37,397 bases of DNA from Streptomyces amritsarensis (GCF_001953875.1 NZ_MQUR01000079.1:1-37397); one strand, 5' to 3'; positions 1-7,140 are shown, counted from the first letter of the stretch. A program made the numbers and translations. Notes: generated from the sequence alone by a model not told the origin.

Positions 1-24
1 GCCCGGTCCCTCTCGGGACCGGGC
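1..24. terminator. GC-rich hairpin, probable terminator at window edge
   Basis: Perfect 10-bp inverted repeat GCCCGGTCCC / GGGACCGGGC with a TCTC loop. It lies 42 bases past the stop of the minus-strand DUF5324 gene. No T-tract is visible on either side, and the sequence before base 1 is not available, so it could also end a gene coming from the left. Confidence 0.55.
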
Positions 25-66
25 CCTTGCGCGCCGCGCGCCGACCGCCGGGGGCGGTCCACCGGC

Positions 67-762
67 CTACGGGGCCGAGTCGGGCTCCGGGCCCGCACCC
101 GCCTCGCGCTCCTTCTCCGCCAGCTCGTCGTCGAAGCTCGCCGGCGCGGCGTCGCGGTCCGACAGCTCGGTCGCCGCGGGCGGCTCGACCAGCCAGTCCG
201 GGTTGGACTGCTGGTCCCACCAGCGCCACGCCAGGTAGGCGCCGGCCGCGAGCAGGCCGACGAGCGCGGCTCCGCGCAGCACCTTGCCGCGGCGGCGTGC
301 CCGCTCGTGCTTGCGCACGAGCTTCTGCACTTCCTTGGCCGTCACCTGGCCGCGCAGCGCCGCCAGCGCCGCGGTCGAGCGCGACGCGGCCTCCTCGGCC
401 ACGGGTGTGGCGGCCGCGATCGCGCTCTCGATCTTCGGCTGCGTGTAGTCGGCCGCCTGACGTGCCGCCAGCAGCGTCTGGTGGACCGCCTTGGTCGCAG
501 CCCGGTCCACGGGTGGCGGCACGTGCGCCCGCGCCGCCTTCAGACGCGGATGCAGATGGCAGTCGTAGGTCATCCGGGCTTGGCGCGCGGCGCCGGTGGC
601 CGCGTGGGACACCATCGGCGTCAGCCGTTCGTTGGCCTCGTGCGCGTAGTGCACCGCAGCGTCCCTGGCGGATTCCGCGTACGGCGCCACCATTTCAGCC
701 GCGTACCGCACGCTCTCCCTGGCGCTCTCGGCTGCCAGGCGCGCGCTGTCCTTGCCGGTCAC
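67..762 (-). CDS. DUF5324 family membrane protein
   Basis: Protein of about 231 residues of unknown function. The first two thirds is Ala-rich, amphipathic and helical (repeating SAR/YAAE/YAHEAN patterns, likely coiled coil). One membrane segment follows near residues 165-185 (GAALVGLLAAGAYLAW), with Arg/Lys-rich sequence before it and an acidic Pro-rich tail after it. I chose GTG at 762 because GGAGGAGG lies 5-6 bases upstream and the protein then starts VTGKDSAR, as I recall for Streptomyces homologues. An in-frame GTG at 789 with GGAAAGG upstream would add nine residues. Transcribed alone and divergently from the cyclophilin gene. Conserved in streptomycetes; no role can be read from the sequence. 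Confidence 0.8.
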   Translation of the reverse strand: MTGKDSARLAAESARESVRYAAEMVAPYAESARDAAVHYAHEANERLTPMVSHAATGAARQARMTYDCHLHPRLKAARAHVPPPVDRAATKAVHQTLLAARQAADYTQPKIESAIAAATPVAEEAASRSTAALAALRGQVTAKEVQKLVRKHERARRRGKVLRGAALVGLLAAGAYLAWRWWDQQSNPDWLVEPPAATELSDRDAAPASFDDELAEKEREAGAGPEPDSAP

Positions 763-811
763 GGGATCCTCCTCCTCGGTGGCGGACACAGTTCACCTTT
801 CCACCCTTTGT

Positions 812-937
812 CGGATCATGCCTTCCATAACGCCGACAGGCATGCGTGACAGGGCATACGGGTGGACGATTTCAGCGCTGCGGAGCCCTCCGTGCGACCA
901 TCTGGACCGACAGTGATGACTATGGAAGGCAGATCCG
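812..937. repeat. Inverted pair of 17/18-bp motifs before two divergent genes
   Basis: TATGGAAGGCATGATCCG reads on the minus strand at 829-812. TATGGAAGGCAGATCCG reads on the plus strand at 921-937. They differ by one inserted base. The plus copy contains the ribosome binding site of the cyclophilin gene (GGAAGG, 924-929) and runs into its GTG start. The minus copy lies about 50 bases before the chosen DUF5324 start. Confidence 0.5.
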
Positions 938-1464
938 TGGCCGAGAAGCTCTACGCCACCCTGAAGACCACCCACGGCGACATCGAGATCGAGCTGCTGG
1001 AGAACTTCGCTCCGAAGACCGTCCGGAACTTCGTCGAGCTCGCCACGGGCGCCCGCGAGTGGACCCGTCCCACGGACGGCCAGAAGACCACGGACCCGCT
1101 CTACGACGGCACCGTCTTCCACCGCGTCATCAGCGGCTTCATGATCCAGGGCGGTGACCCGCTCGGCAACGGCACCGGCGGTCCGGGCTACGCGTTCGCC
1201 GACGAGTTCCACCCCGACCTTGCCTTCACCAAGCCGTACCTGCTCGCCATGGCCAACGCCGGCCCGGGCACCAACGGCTCGCAGTTCTTCATCACCGTCG
1301 CCCCGACCGCCTGGCTGACGCGCAAGCACACCATCTTCGGCGAGGTCACCGACCCGGCGAGCCGCAAGGTCGTGGACGCCATCGCCGCCGGCGCCACCAA
1401 CTCGCGCACCGAGCGGCCGCTGGAGGACGTGATCATCAAGTCCGTCGTCGTCGAGAGGCGCTGA
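937..1464 (+). CDS. Peptidyl-prolyl cis-trans isomerase, cyclophilin type
   Basis: Cyclophilin of 175 residues, catalysing cis-trans isomerisation of Xaa-Pro bonds; no signal peptide, so cytoplasmic. Visible family motifs: the FHRVISGFMIQGGDP stretch with the catalytic Arg, the NGSQFFIT substrate-pocket motif, and FGEV near the C-terminus. The open frame extends upstream, but GTG at 937 is the best start: GGAAGG at 924-929 sits 7 bases before it, and VAEKLYATLKT is the usual beginning of bacterial single-domain cyclophilins. Length fits the family. Monocistronic by appearance, divergent from the DUF5324 gene and followed by a 160-base gap before the rhomboid gene. Confidence 0.93.
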   Translation: MAEKLYATLKTTHGDIEIELLENFAPKTVRNFVELATGAREWTRPTDGQKTTDPLYDGTVFHRVISGFMIQGGDPLGNGTGGPGYAFADEFHPDLAFTKPYLLAMANAGPGTNGSQFFITVAPTAWLTRKHTIFGEVTDPASRKVVDAIAAGATNSRTERPLEDVIIKSVVVERR

Positions 1465-1468
1465 GGAC

Positions 1469-1518
1469 CGCTCCGCCCCGGCCCCGCGCCGGCCTCGCTC
1501 CGTCCCGGCCCCGCGCCG
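1469..1518. repeat. Direct repeat of a 23-bp GC-rich unit
   Basis: Bases 1469-1491 and 1496-1518 match at 22 of 23 positions (core CCCGGCCCCGCGCCG), period 27 bases, just after the cyclophilin stop. No function is evident. It may be slippage in GC-rich intergenic DNA. Confidence 0.6.
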
Positions 1519-1624
1519 CAGCGCCCCGGCTCCCGGGAACCTTTCCGCCCCGCCCGTCCGTACTGGATACGTACCGGACCGGCGGGGTGCACACGCCCTG
1601 CCCCGCCGCCGACCGAGGGGACCG

Positions 1625-2500
1625 ATGGACACCGACCGTCTGCCGGGCTGCTACCGCCACCCGGACCGCGACACGGGGATCAGCTGCACCCGCTGCGAGC
1701 GCCCCATCTGCCCGGAGTGCATGATCAGCGCCTCGGTGGGCTTCCAGTGCCCCGAGTGCGTCCGCCAGGGCTCCGGCACCGGGCACCGGCCCGCCGCCAA
1801 CGCGCCGCGCACCATCGCCGGCGGGGTGGTCGCCGACGACCCCCACCTGGTCACCAAGATCCTCATCGGCATCAATGTCGCGGTGTTCCTCGCCGGCCTC
1901 GCGGCACCTGCGACCGTGATCCAGCTCGAGCTGCTCGGCCGCTACGTCGAGTACTTCGGCGCTCCTGTGGAAGGGGTCTCCACCGGCCAGTACCACCGGC
2001 TGCTGACCTCGGTGTTCCTGCACGTCGAGTGGTGGCACATCATCGGCAACATGATCGGCCTGTGGGTCATCGGCGGCCCGCTGGAGGCGGCCCTGGGCCG
2101 CGCCCGCTACCTCGCCGTCTACCTGCTCTCGGGCCTGGGCGGCAGCGCCCTCGTCTACCTGCTGACGGAGCCGAACACGCCGACCCTCGGCGCCTCCGGA
2201 GCCGTCTTCGGCCTGCTCGGCGCCACGGTGGTGCTGGCGCGGCGGCTGCGGTACGAGATGCGGCCGGTGATCGTCATGGTCGTGCTGATGCTGGTGCTGA
2301 CCTTCTTCCCCTTCGGCGGCACCCTCAACGTGTCCTGGCAGGCCCACGTGGGCGGGCTGATCACCGGCGCCCTGGTCGGGCTGGGCATGCTCACACCGAC
2401 CGCGGCCAGGCATCGCGCACTCGTCCAGTGGGGCACCTGTGCTGTGGTGTTCCTGCTGGCAGCGGCCCTGATCATGCTCCGTACGGCGGAACTCACCTGA
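1625..2500 (+). CDS. Rhomboid family intramembrane serine protease with N-terminal zinc finger
   Basis: Protein of 291 residues. Residues 9-45 carry Cys/His pairs (C9, H12, C21, C24, C29, C32, C42, C45) resembling a B-box-type zinc finger, common on actinobacterial rhomboids. Six or so membrane segments follow from about residue 78. The catalytic dyad is visible: Ser191 in GASGAVFGLLG and His241 in HVGGLITG; HIIGN (138-142) supplies the conserved His/Asn of helix 2. Rhomboids cleave substrates inside the membrane; this substrate is unknown. ATG at 1625 follows GAGGGG at 1615-1620. Same strand as the cyclophilin but probably a separate transcript. Confidence 0.93.
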   Translation: MDTDRLPGCYRHPDRDTGISCTRCERPICPECMISASVGFQCPECVRQGSGTGHRPAANAPRTIAGGVVADDPHLVTKILIGINVAVFLAGLAAPATVIQLELLGRYVEYFGAPVEGVSTGQYHRLLTSVFLHVEWWHIIGNMIGLWVIGGPLEAALGRARYLAVYLLSGLGGSALVYLLTEPNTPTLGASGAVFGLLGATVVLARRLRYEMRPVIVMVVLMLVLTFFPFGGTLNVSWQAHVGGLITGALVGLGMLTPTAARHRALVQWGTCAVVFLLAAALIMLRTAELT

Positions 2501-2516
2501 TCACACCGGCGTCAAC

Positions 2517-2579
2517 TCTCCACAGAGTTATCCACAGATCTTCTGTCTTTTCCTCAGGTGTGGATGACGCTGTGGATAA
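2517..2579. other. Cluster of DnaA-box-like 9-mers
   Basis: Perfect TTATCCACA at 2528-2536 and its inverse TGTGGATAA at 2571-2579, plus TGTGGATGA at 2559-2567 (one mismatch) and a weak CTCTCCACA at 2517-2525. All lie in the 115-base gap between the convergent rhomboid and crgA genes. This AT-rich island stands out from the surrounding sequence. Binding by DnaA is inferred. Confidence 0.6.
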
Positions 2580-2615
2580 CTCATGGGGAGAGCTTCCGTC
2601 AGGGACTGCGAGGTG

Positions 2616-2870
2616 CTACTTCCACTGCGTGGAAACGCCGAACCCCGCCGCGATGAAGCCGAAACCGACCACGATGTTCCAGTTGCCCAGGGCCTCGACC
2701 GGCAGCTGGGTCTCGGTCACGTAGAAGACGACGATCCACGCGAGACCGATCAGGAAGAACGCCAGCATGACCGGGGCGACCCAGCTGCGGTTCGTCAGCC
2801 GGATGCTCTGCGGCTGCCGCGTGGGCGGCGGGGTGTAGTCGTCCTTCTTGCGGATACGTGACTTCGGCAC
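2616..2870 (-). CDS. crgA: Cell division protein CrgA
   Basis: Small septation factor of 84 residues with a basic N-terminal tail (PKSRIRKKDDYTPPP) and two membrane helices (about 32-52 and 64-80), the full CrgA pattern. In streptomycetes CrgA coordinates growth with sporulation septation and influences FtsZ assembly; in mycobacteria it binds FtsZ, FtsI and wall-synthesis proteins (family knowledge). The start is GTG at 2870 with AGGAGAG about 8 bases upstream. It shares a short promoter region with the divergent DUF881 gene, and its position near the ftsW/pbpA/pknB operon is conserved in actinobacteria. Confidence 0.95.
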   Translation of the reverse strand: MPKSRIRKKDDYTPPPTRQPQSIRLTNRSWVAPVMLAFFLIGLAWIVVFYVTETQLPVEALGNWNIVVGFGFIAAGFGVSTQWK

Positions 2871-2901
2871 GAGGGGCTCTCCTGTCGATGCGCTGGGGAC
2901 C

Positions 2902-2929
2902 TTGCCTGCCCCGGGCGTCCGTTAGCGTA
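2902..2929. promoter_or_regulatory. Overlapping divergent promoters of crgA and the DUF881 gene
   Basis: TAGCGT (2923-2928, plus) and TACGCT (2929-2924, minus) are two TANNNT -10 elements sharing five base pairs, so one near-symmetric element could serve both strands. TTGCCT at 2902-2907 is a possible plus-strand -35 with a short 15-base spacer. Inferred from pattern only. Confidence 0.4.
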
Positions 2930-2937
2930 GTGGACCT

Positions 2938-3735
2938 GTGGCGTTGAAGGAGAAGGGTACGTTGAGCAATTCAGACGACTCCTCCGCGGGTCCCCGTCGC
3001 CGGGCCAGGCCGGTCCGGTTGCTGACGGCCGCCGTCTTCGCCCTGGCCGGGCTGCTCTTCGTCACCAGTTTCAACACTTCCAAGGGTACGAACATCCGGA
3101 CGGACGCCTCCCTCCTGAAGCTGTCCGACCTCATCAAGGAACGCAGCCAGGACAACGCGGAGCTGGAGCAGAGCACCGGAGCGGCCCGCCGCCGCGTGGA
3201 CGCCCTCGCCGACCGCGACGACGGCAGCACCAGGGCCGAGGACGCGAAGCTGGCCGCCCTGCGCGCCGCCTCGGGCACCGAGGAGCTCTCCGGCAAGGGC
3301 CTGAGCGTCACCCTCAACGACGCCCCGCCGAACGCCACGGCCCGCATTCCCAACGTCCCCGAGCCGCAGCCCAACGACCTGGTGATCCACCAGCAGGACC
3401 TCCAGGCCGTGGTGAACGCCCTGTGGCAGGGCGGCGCCGAGGGCATCCAGGTCATGGACCAGCGGCTGATCTCCACCAGCGCGGTGCGCTGCGTGGGCAA
3501 CACCCTGATCCTCCAGGGCCGCGTCTACTCGCCCCCGTACAAGATCTCGGCGGTCGGCGACCCGGCGGCGCTGAAAAAGGCCCTCGCCGCCTCCCCGGCC
3601 CTGCAGAACTACCAGGCGTACGTCAACGCCTACGGCCTGGGCTGGAAAGTGGACGAGCACAAGGCGCTGACACTTCCCCCCTACTCCGGCACAGTGGACC
3701 TCCACTATGCGAAGCCGGTGGGCACCACCCCGTGA
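2938..3735 (+). CDS. DUF881 family membrane-anchored protein
   Basis: About 257-265 residues: a short basic cytoplasmic tail, one membrane segment (LLTAAVFALAGLLFVTSF), a coiled-coil-like stretch rich in charged residues, then the DUF881 domain with LSVTLNDAP, NDLVIHQQDLQAVVNALW and EGIQVMDQR motifs, presumably outside the membrane. DUF881 proteins accompany division and sortase genes in actinobacteria; no activity is known to me. Two starts are possible: GTG at 2938 has no ribosome binding site but lies about 9 bases past the TAGCGT element (leaderless), whereas TTG at 2962 has GGAGAAGGG 4 bases upstream. The latter would give 257 residues (LSNSDDSS...). Its 3' end overlaps the next gene by 29 bases. 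Confidence 0.88.
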   Translation: MALKEKGTLSNSDDSSAGPRRRARPVRLLTAAVFALAGLLFVTSFNTSKGTNIRTDASLLKLSDLIKERSQDNAELEQSTGAARRRVDALADRDDGSTRAEDAKLAALRAASGTEELSGKGLSVTLNDAPPNATARIPNVPEPQPNDLVIHQQDLQAVVNALWQGGAEGIQVMDQRLISTSAVRCVGNTLILQGRVYSPPYKISAVGDPAALKKALAASPALQNYQAYVNAYGLGWKVDEHKALTLPPYSGTVDLHYAKPVGTTP

Positions 3736-4471
3736 CCGGGCCCGTCCCGACGCCGTACTGCGCCTGGCGGTGCGGACGGTCAGCGAGGTGTGCCTGACGG
3801 CGGGCACCCTGATCGTGCTCTTCGTGGCCTACGTCCTGCTGTGGACCGGGGTGAAGGCGGACCGGGCCGCGGAAGGCGAGATGGCCCGGCTGCGCGACAG
3901 CTGGGCGGCCACCGCACCGCAGGCGGCCCCGGCCGCGGCCCCCGAGGCGGCCACCGCACCGCAGCCGGCCGCGTCCGCGGCCCCGGAGGAGCCGCGCCAC
4001 CCCGCGGGCCGGGCCTTCGCCGAGATGTACGTCCCGCGCTTCGGGCCGGACTGGGTCCGGCCCGTCCTGGAGGGCACGGATCCCGAGCTGCTGAAGAAGG
4101 GCCTGGGCCACTACGCCGCCACCGCCCGCCTCGGAGCGGTGGGGAACTTCTCCGTGGCCGGCCACCGCCGCACCTACGGAGACCCCTTCAAGGACTTCCC
4201 GAAGCTGCGCCGGGGGGACGAGGTGATCCTCAAGGGCGCGGGCACCTGGTACACGTACACGATCCGGGGAGGGCCCCTGCGCACCCTGCCCACCGACGTC
4301 GGGGTGGTCGACCCGGTCCCGCGGAAGTCCCCGTTCACGGCACCGGGCCGGTACCTGACGCTGACCACCTGCGACCCGGAATGGGGACACAGCCACCGGC
4401 TGGTGGTCTGGGCGGAACTGACCGGGACGCGCTCCGCCGGGCAGGGCGGACCGGAGGGTTCGTCCAGGTGA
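3707..4471 (+). CDS. Class E sortase (first of three)
   Basis: Transpeptidase of 254 residues anchored by one N-terminal helix (about 24-46). An Ala/Pro-rich linker follows (65-97, including two copies of AATAPQ encoded by a 19-bp direct repeat), then the sortase fold. Catalytic residues are in place: His153 (VAGHRR), Cys222 (LTLTTC), Arg231 (HSHRLVVW). Class E sortases cut LAXTG-type sorting signals and attach surface proteins to peptidoglycan. ATG 3707 overlaps the DUF881 gene by 29 bases and lacks a clear ribosome binding site, so a later start (such as GTG 3770) is possible. No obvious sorting-signal substrate is encoded in the window. Confidence 0.9.
   Translation: MRSRWAPPRDRARPDAVLRLAVRTVSEVCLTAGTLIVLFVAYVLLWTGVKADRAAEGEMARLRDSWAATAPQAAPAAAPEAATAPQPAASAAPEEPRHPAGRAFAEMYVPRFGPDWVRPVLEGTDPELLKKGLGHYAATARLGAVGNFSVAGHRRTYGDPFKDFPKLRRGDEVILKGAGTWYTYTIRGGPLRTLPTDVGVVDPVPRKSPFTAPGRYLTLTTCDPEWGHSHRLVVWAELTGTRSAGQGGPEGSSR
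3904..3964 (+). repeat. 19-bp direct repeat inside the sortase linker
   Basis: The same 19 bases occur at 3904-3922 and 3946-3964 (period 42, in frame), giving two AATAPQ peptides in the Ala/Pro linker of the first sortase. Probably linker expansion by slippage. Confidence 0.75.
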
Positions 4472-4495
4472 CCCCCTCGGTCGGGCCGCTGCCTT

Positions 4496-4501
4496 TAGTC
4501 T
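4496..4501 (+). promoter_or_regulatory. Candidate -10 element before the small membrane protein and trpG/pabA
   Basis: TAGTCT fits TANNNT, about 60 bases before ATG 4561 and after the sortase stop at 4471. No convincing -35. It would give the 58-residue protein, the amidotransferase and the two SrtE genes their own transcript. Confidence 0.35.
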
Positions 4502-4560
4502 GTTGGCGTACCGCCCCAGCGGTGCGTTGAACGAATGTGGACGAAAAGGAATCAGGCGGC

Positions 4561-4737
4561 ATGTACGGCTGGATCTGGCGGCACTTGCCGGGCAACGCGT
4601 GGGTACGCGCGCTGATCTCCCTCGTCTTGGTCCTCGCCGTGGTCTTCGTGCTGTTCCAGTACGTCTTCCCGTGGGCCGAGCCGCTCCTTCCGTTCAACGA
4701 TGTGACGGTGGACGAGGGATCGGGAGCCACTCCGTGA
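4561..4737 (+). CDS. Small single-pass membrane protein, 58 residues
   Basis: Begins MYGWIWRHLPGN, then one long hydrophobic helix (ALISLVLVLAVVFVLFQYVF) and a short acidic tail. Not a family I can name; similar tiny proteins sit just before the amidotransferase gene in streptomycetes. ATG 4561 has AAAAGGA at 4544-4550 upstream; GTG 4537 is in frame but has no ribosome binding site. Its stop overlaps the GTG of the next gene (GTGA), so the two are translationally coupled. By location it could assist sortase or wall proteins, but this is only inference. Confidence 0.75.
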   Translation: MYGWIWRHLPGNAWVRALISLVLVLAVVFVLFQYVFPWAEPLLPFNDVTVDEGSGATP

Positions 4738-5372
4738 GCGCACGCATTCTGGTGGTCGACAACTACGACAGCTTCGTCTTCAACCTGGTCCAGTACCTCT
4801 ACCAGCTCGGAGCTGAGTGCGAGGTGCTGCGCAACGACGAGGTCGCCCTCGCGCACGCACAGGACGGATTCGACGGCGTACTGCTCTCCCCGGGGCCGGG
4901 CACGCCCGAGGAGGCCGGCGTCTGCGTCGACATGGTCCGGCACTGCGCCGACACCGGCGTCCCCGTCTTCGGCGTGTGCCTCGGCATGCAGTCGATGACG
5001 GTCGCCTACGGAGGCGTCGTGGGCCGGGCCCCCGAGCTGCTGCACGGCAAGACCTCCCCCGTCGTGCACGGGGGCCTGGGCGTGTTCGAAGGCCTGCCCT
5101 CGCCGTTCACCGCGACCCGGTATCACTCCCTCGCGGCCGAGCCCGAGACCCTGCCCGACGTCCTGGAGGTCACGGCCCGGACCGAGGACGGGATCATCAT
5201 GGGCCTGCGCCACCGGGAGCACGACGTCGAGGGCGTGCAGTTCCACCCCGAGTCGGTGCTGACCGAATGGGGCCACCGGATGCTCGCGAACTGGCTCGTC
5301 CGGTGCGGTGACGCCGGCGCGGTGGAGCGCTCGGTGGGGCTGGCCCCGGTGGTGGGCAAGGCCGTCGCGTGA
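4734..5372 (+). CDS. Anthranilate/aminodeoxychorismate synthase component II (glutamine amidotransferase)
   Basis: Class I glutamine amidotransferase of 212 residues that releases ammonia from glutamine for a chorismate-using partner (TrpE or PabB). The triad is visible: Cys82 in GVCLGMQS, His171 and Glu173 in HPES. LSPGPGTPEEAG and the opening ILVVDNYDSFVFNLVQYL are typical of TrpG/PabA. No component I gene lies in the window, so tryptophan versus folate supply cannot be decided, and one protein may serve both. GTG 4734 overlaps the upstream stop, and its own stop overlaps the GTG of the next sortase by four bases. A metabolic gene locked into a sortase operon. Confidence 0.93.
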   Translation: MSARILVVDNYDSFVFNLVQYLYQLGAECEVLRNDEVALAHAQDGFDGVLLSPGPGTPEEAGVCVDMVRHCADTGVPVFGVCLGMQSMTVAYGGVVGRAPELLHGKTSPVVHGGLGVFEGLPSPFTATRYHSLAAEPETLPDVLEVTARTEDGIIMGLRHREHDVEGVQFHPESVLTEWGHRMLANWLVRCGDAGAVERSVGLAPVVGKAVA

Positions 5373-6190
5373 CGACGGTCGCGCCGTCCGCGCCCACCGA
5401 GGGCCGGGCCGCGCGACGCAGGGCAGCTCAGGAGGCCGCGAAACGGGCCGCCAGGAACAACCGGAGGCGGGGCGGGCGGCGGCGCAAGCGGCCGGCGTCC
5501 GGCGGCCCGGCGGTCGTCGCGAGCCGGCTGGGCGGGGAGCTCTTCATCACGGTGGGCCTGGTGATGCTGTTGTTCGTCGCCTACCAGCTCTGGTACACGA
5601 ACGTGGTGGCGCAGCGGACGGCGAACGGCGCCGCGGGCTCGCTGCGGCAGACCTGGGAGAGGCCGCCGGACGGCGGGGCGGCCGCACCGCCCGTGACGGC
5701 CTTCGAGCCGGGCCAGGGCTTCGCGATCCTCCACATCCCCAAGCTGGACGTGAAGGTCCCGGTGGCCGAGGGCATCAGCAAGCCGAAGGTCCTGGACCGG
5801 GGCATGGTCGGGCACTACGGCGAGGGCGCGCTGAAGACCGCGATGCCGTCCGACAAGCAGGGCAACTTCGCGGTCGCCGGACACCGCAACACCCACGGGG
5901 AGCCGTTCCGCTACATCAACCGGCTGGTGCCGGGGGACCCCGTCGTGGTCGAGACCCGGGACGCCTACTACACGTACGAGATGACCTCGTCGCTGGCACA
6001 GACGCCGCCGACGAACATCGGGGTGATCAAGCCCGTGCCGGAGGGCTCGGGGTTCACTTCCGAGGGCCGGTACATCACGCTGACCACCTGCACCCCGGAG
6101 TTCACCAGCACCTACCGGATGATCGTATGGGGCAGGATGACCGAGGAACGCCCCCGCAGCCAGGGCCCGCCGCCCGCGCTGACCAGCTAA
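5369..6190 (+). CDS. srtE1: Class E sortase, SrtE1-like
   Basis: Sortase of 273 residues. A very basic cytoplasmic N-terminus (Arg/Lys-rich, residues 13-42) precedes one membrane helix (about 56-78). The catalytic domain has His172 (VAGHRNTHG), Cys241 (ITLTTC) and Arg250 (STYRMIVWG). In S. coelicolor the tandem enzymes SrtE1 and SrtE2 anchor the long chaplins ChpA-C through LAXTG signals and are needed for aerial growth (family knowledge). The symbol is given for position beside pknB and similarity. GTG 5369 overlaps the amidotransferase stop, giving coupled translation. Confidence 0.9.
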   Translation: MTTVAPSAPTEGRAARRRAAQEAAKRAARNNRRRGGRRRKRPASGGPAVVASRLGGELFITVGLVMLLFVAYQLWYTNVVAQRTANGAAGSLRQTWERPPDGGAAAPPVTAFEPGQGFAILHIPKLDVKVPVAEGISKPKVLDRGMVGHYGEGALKTAMPSDKQGNFAVAGHRNTHGEPFRYINRLVPGDPVVVETRDAYYTYEMTSSLAQTPPTNIGVIKPVPEGSGFTSEGRYITLTTCTPEFTSTYRMIVWGRMTEERPRSQGPPPALTS

Positions 6191-6204
6191 GGACGAATCA
6201 AGCA

Positions 6205-6930
6205 GTGTCACGTGCCCGCCGCCGCGCCGCGGCCCCGCCCGCCGGCAGCCGCAGTGTGCTCGCCGGGTTCCTGAGCCTGCTGGGCGAGGTCCTGATCACG
6301 CTGGGCCTGGTGCTGGGCCTGTTCGTGGCCTACTCCCTGTGGTGGACGAACGTCCTCGCGGACCGGCAGGCCGCCGCGCGCGGCGAGGAGATCCGCCGGC
6401 ACTGGCAGGAGCAGGCCCCCGAGCAGGCCGGCCCGGGGGCGCTCGACACCCGCGGCGGGATCGGCTTCCTGCACGTGCCCGCGATGAAGAACGGCGAGGT
6501 CCTCGTCAAGGCGGGCACGGCGCCGGACATCCTCGACGACGGCGTGGCCGGCTACTACACGGAGCCGGTGAAGTCGGCGCTGCCGTGGGACGAGAAGGGC
6601 AATTTCTCGCTCGCCGCGCACCGCGACGGGCACGGGGCGAAGTTCCACAACATCGACAAGCTGAAGAACGGCGACGCGGTCGTCTTCGAGACCCGGGACA
6701 CCTGGTACGTCTACAAGGTCTTCGCGGAGCTGCGCCAGACCTCGAAGTACAACACCGACGTGATCACCCCGGTCCCCAAGCAGTCCGGCAGGACCGCCCC
6801 GGGCCGGTACATCACGCTCACCACCTGCACACCGGTCTACACCTCGAAGTACCGGTACATCGTCTGGGGCGAGCTGGTCCGCACGGAGAAGGTGGACGCG
6901 AAGCGGACCCCTCCGGCAGAGCTGCGCTGA
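6205..6930 (+). CDS. srtE2: Class E sortase, SrtE2-like
   Basis: Sortase of 241 residues: basic start (SRARRR), one membrane helix (about 20-47), then the catalytic fold with His139 (LAAHRDGHG), Cys208 (ITLTTC) and Arg217 (KYRYIVWG). The open frame runs far upstream, but GTG 6205 is the sensible start because AAGGACGA lies 11-15 bases before it and the upstream frame overlaps two real genes. The gap to the preceding sortase is 14 bases. Last gene of this plus-strand run, followed by two hairpins. Pairs with the upstream SrtE1-like gene; which one is essential or redundant cannot be judged from sequence. Confidence 0.9.
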   Translation: MSRARRRAAAPPAGSRSVLAGFLSLLGEVLITLGLVLGLFVAYSLWWTNVLADRQAAARGEEIRRHWQEQAPEQAGPGALDTRGGIGFLHVPAMKNGEVLVKAGTAPDILDDGVAGYYTEPVKSALPWDEKGNFSLAAHRDGHGAKFHNIDKLKNGDAVVFETRDTWYVYKVFAELRQTSKYNTDVITPVPKQSGRTAPGRYITLTTCTPVYTSKYRYIVWGELVRTEKVDAKRTPPAELR

Positions 6931-7010
6931 GACAGGCCCGAACGGCCACGGAGGGCTCCGAGAGCGCCTGCGGCACCCCCGGCGCCCCAGGTGGCCCATG
7001 AGCCCCCGGC

Positions 7011-7038
7011 AGGCCCTCAGGCGGCCGCCTGCGGGCCT
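7011..7038 (+). terminator. Hairpin after srtE2
   Basis: AGGCCC and GGGCCT arms (7011-7016, 7033-7038) around the 14-bp palindrome CAGGCGGCCGCCTG (7018-7031). No T-tract; typical of GC-rich Streptomyces terminators. It lies 80 bases past the srtE2 stop. Confidence 0.5.
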
Positions 7039-7073
7039 TGGTGATCGCCGGGCACGAAATCGCGGGGCGCATG

Positions 7074-7113
7074 AAAAAAGGTCCGGCCCCCTCGGTCGAG
7101 GGGGCCGGACCTT
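7074..7113 (-). terminator. Intrinsic terminator of the fhaA-pknB operon
   Basis: Perfect 16-bp stem (AAGGTCCGGCCCCCTC at 7078-7093 with its complement at 7098-7113) and a 4-base loop. Read on the minus strand it is followed by a run of six T (7079-7074). It lies 27 bases after the pknB stop, so it is a textbook terminator for the minus-strand operon and would also block readthrough from srtE2. Confidence 0.88.
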
Positions 7114-7140
7114 CTCGCTGCGCCGCTGCCGCGGCCGGTG

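Noticed and set aside
1556..1579. Imperfect inverted repeat GTCCGTAC / GTACCGGAC before the rhomboid gene
   Set aside because: Arms contain a one-base bulge, and no promoter or terminator arrangement fits around it; too weak to call an operator.
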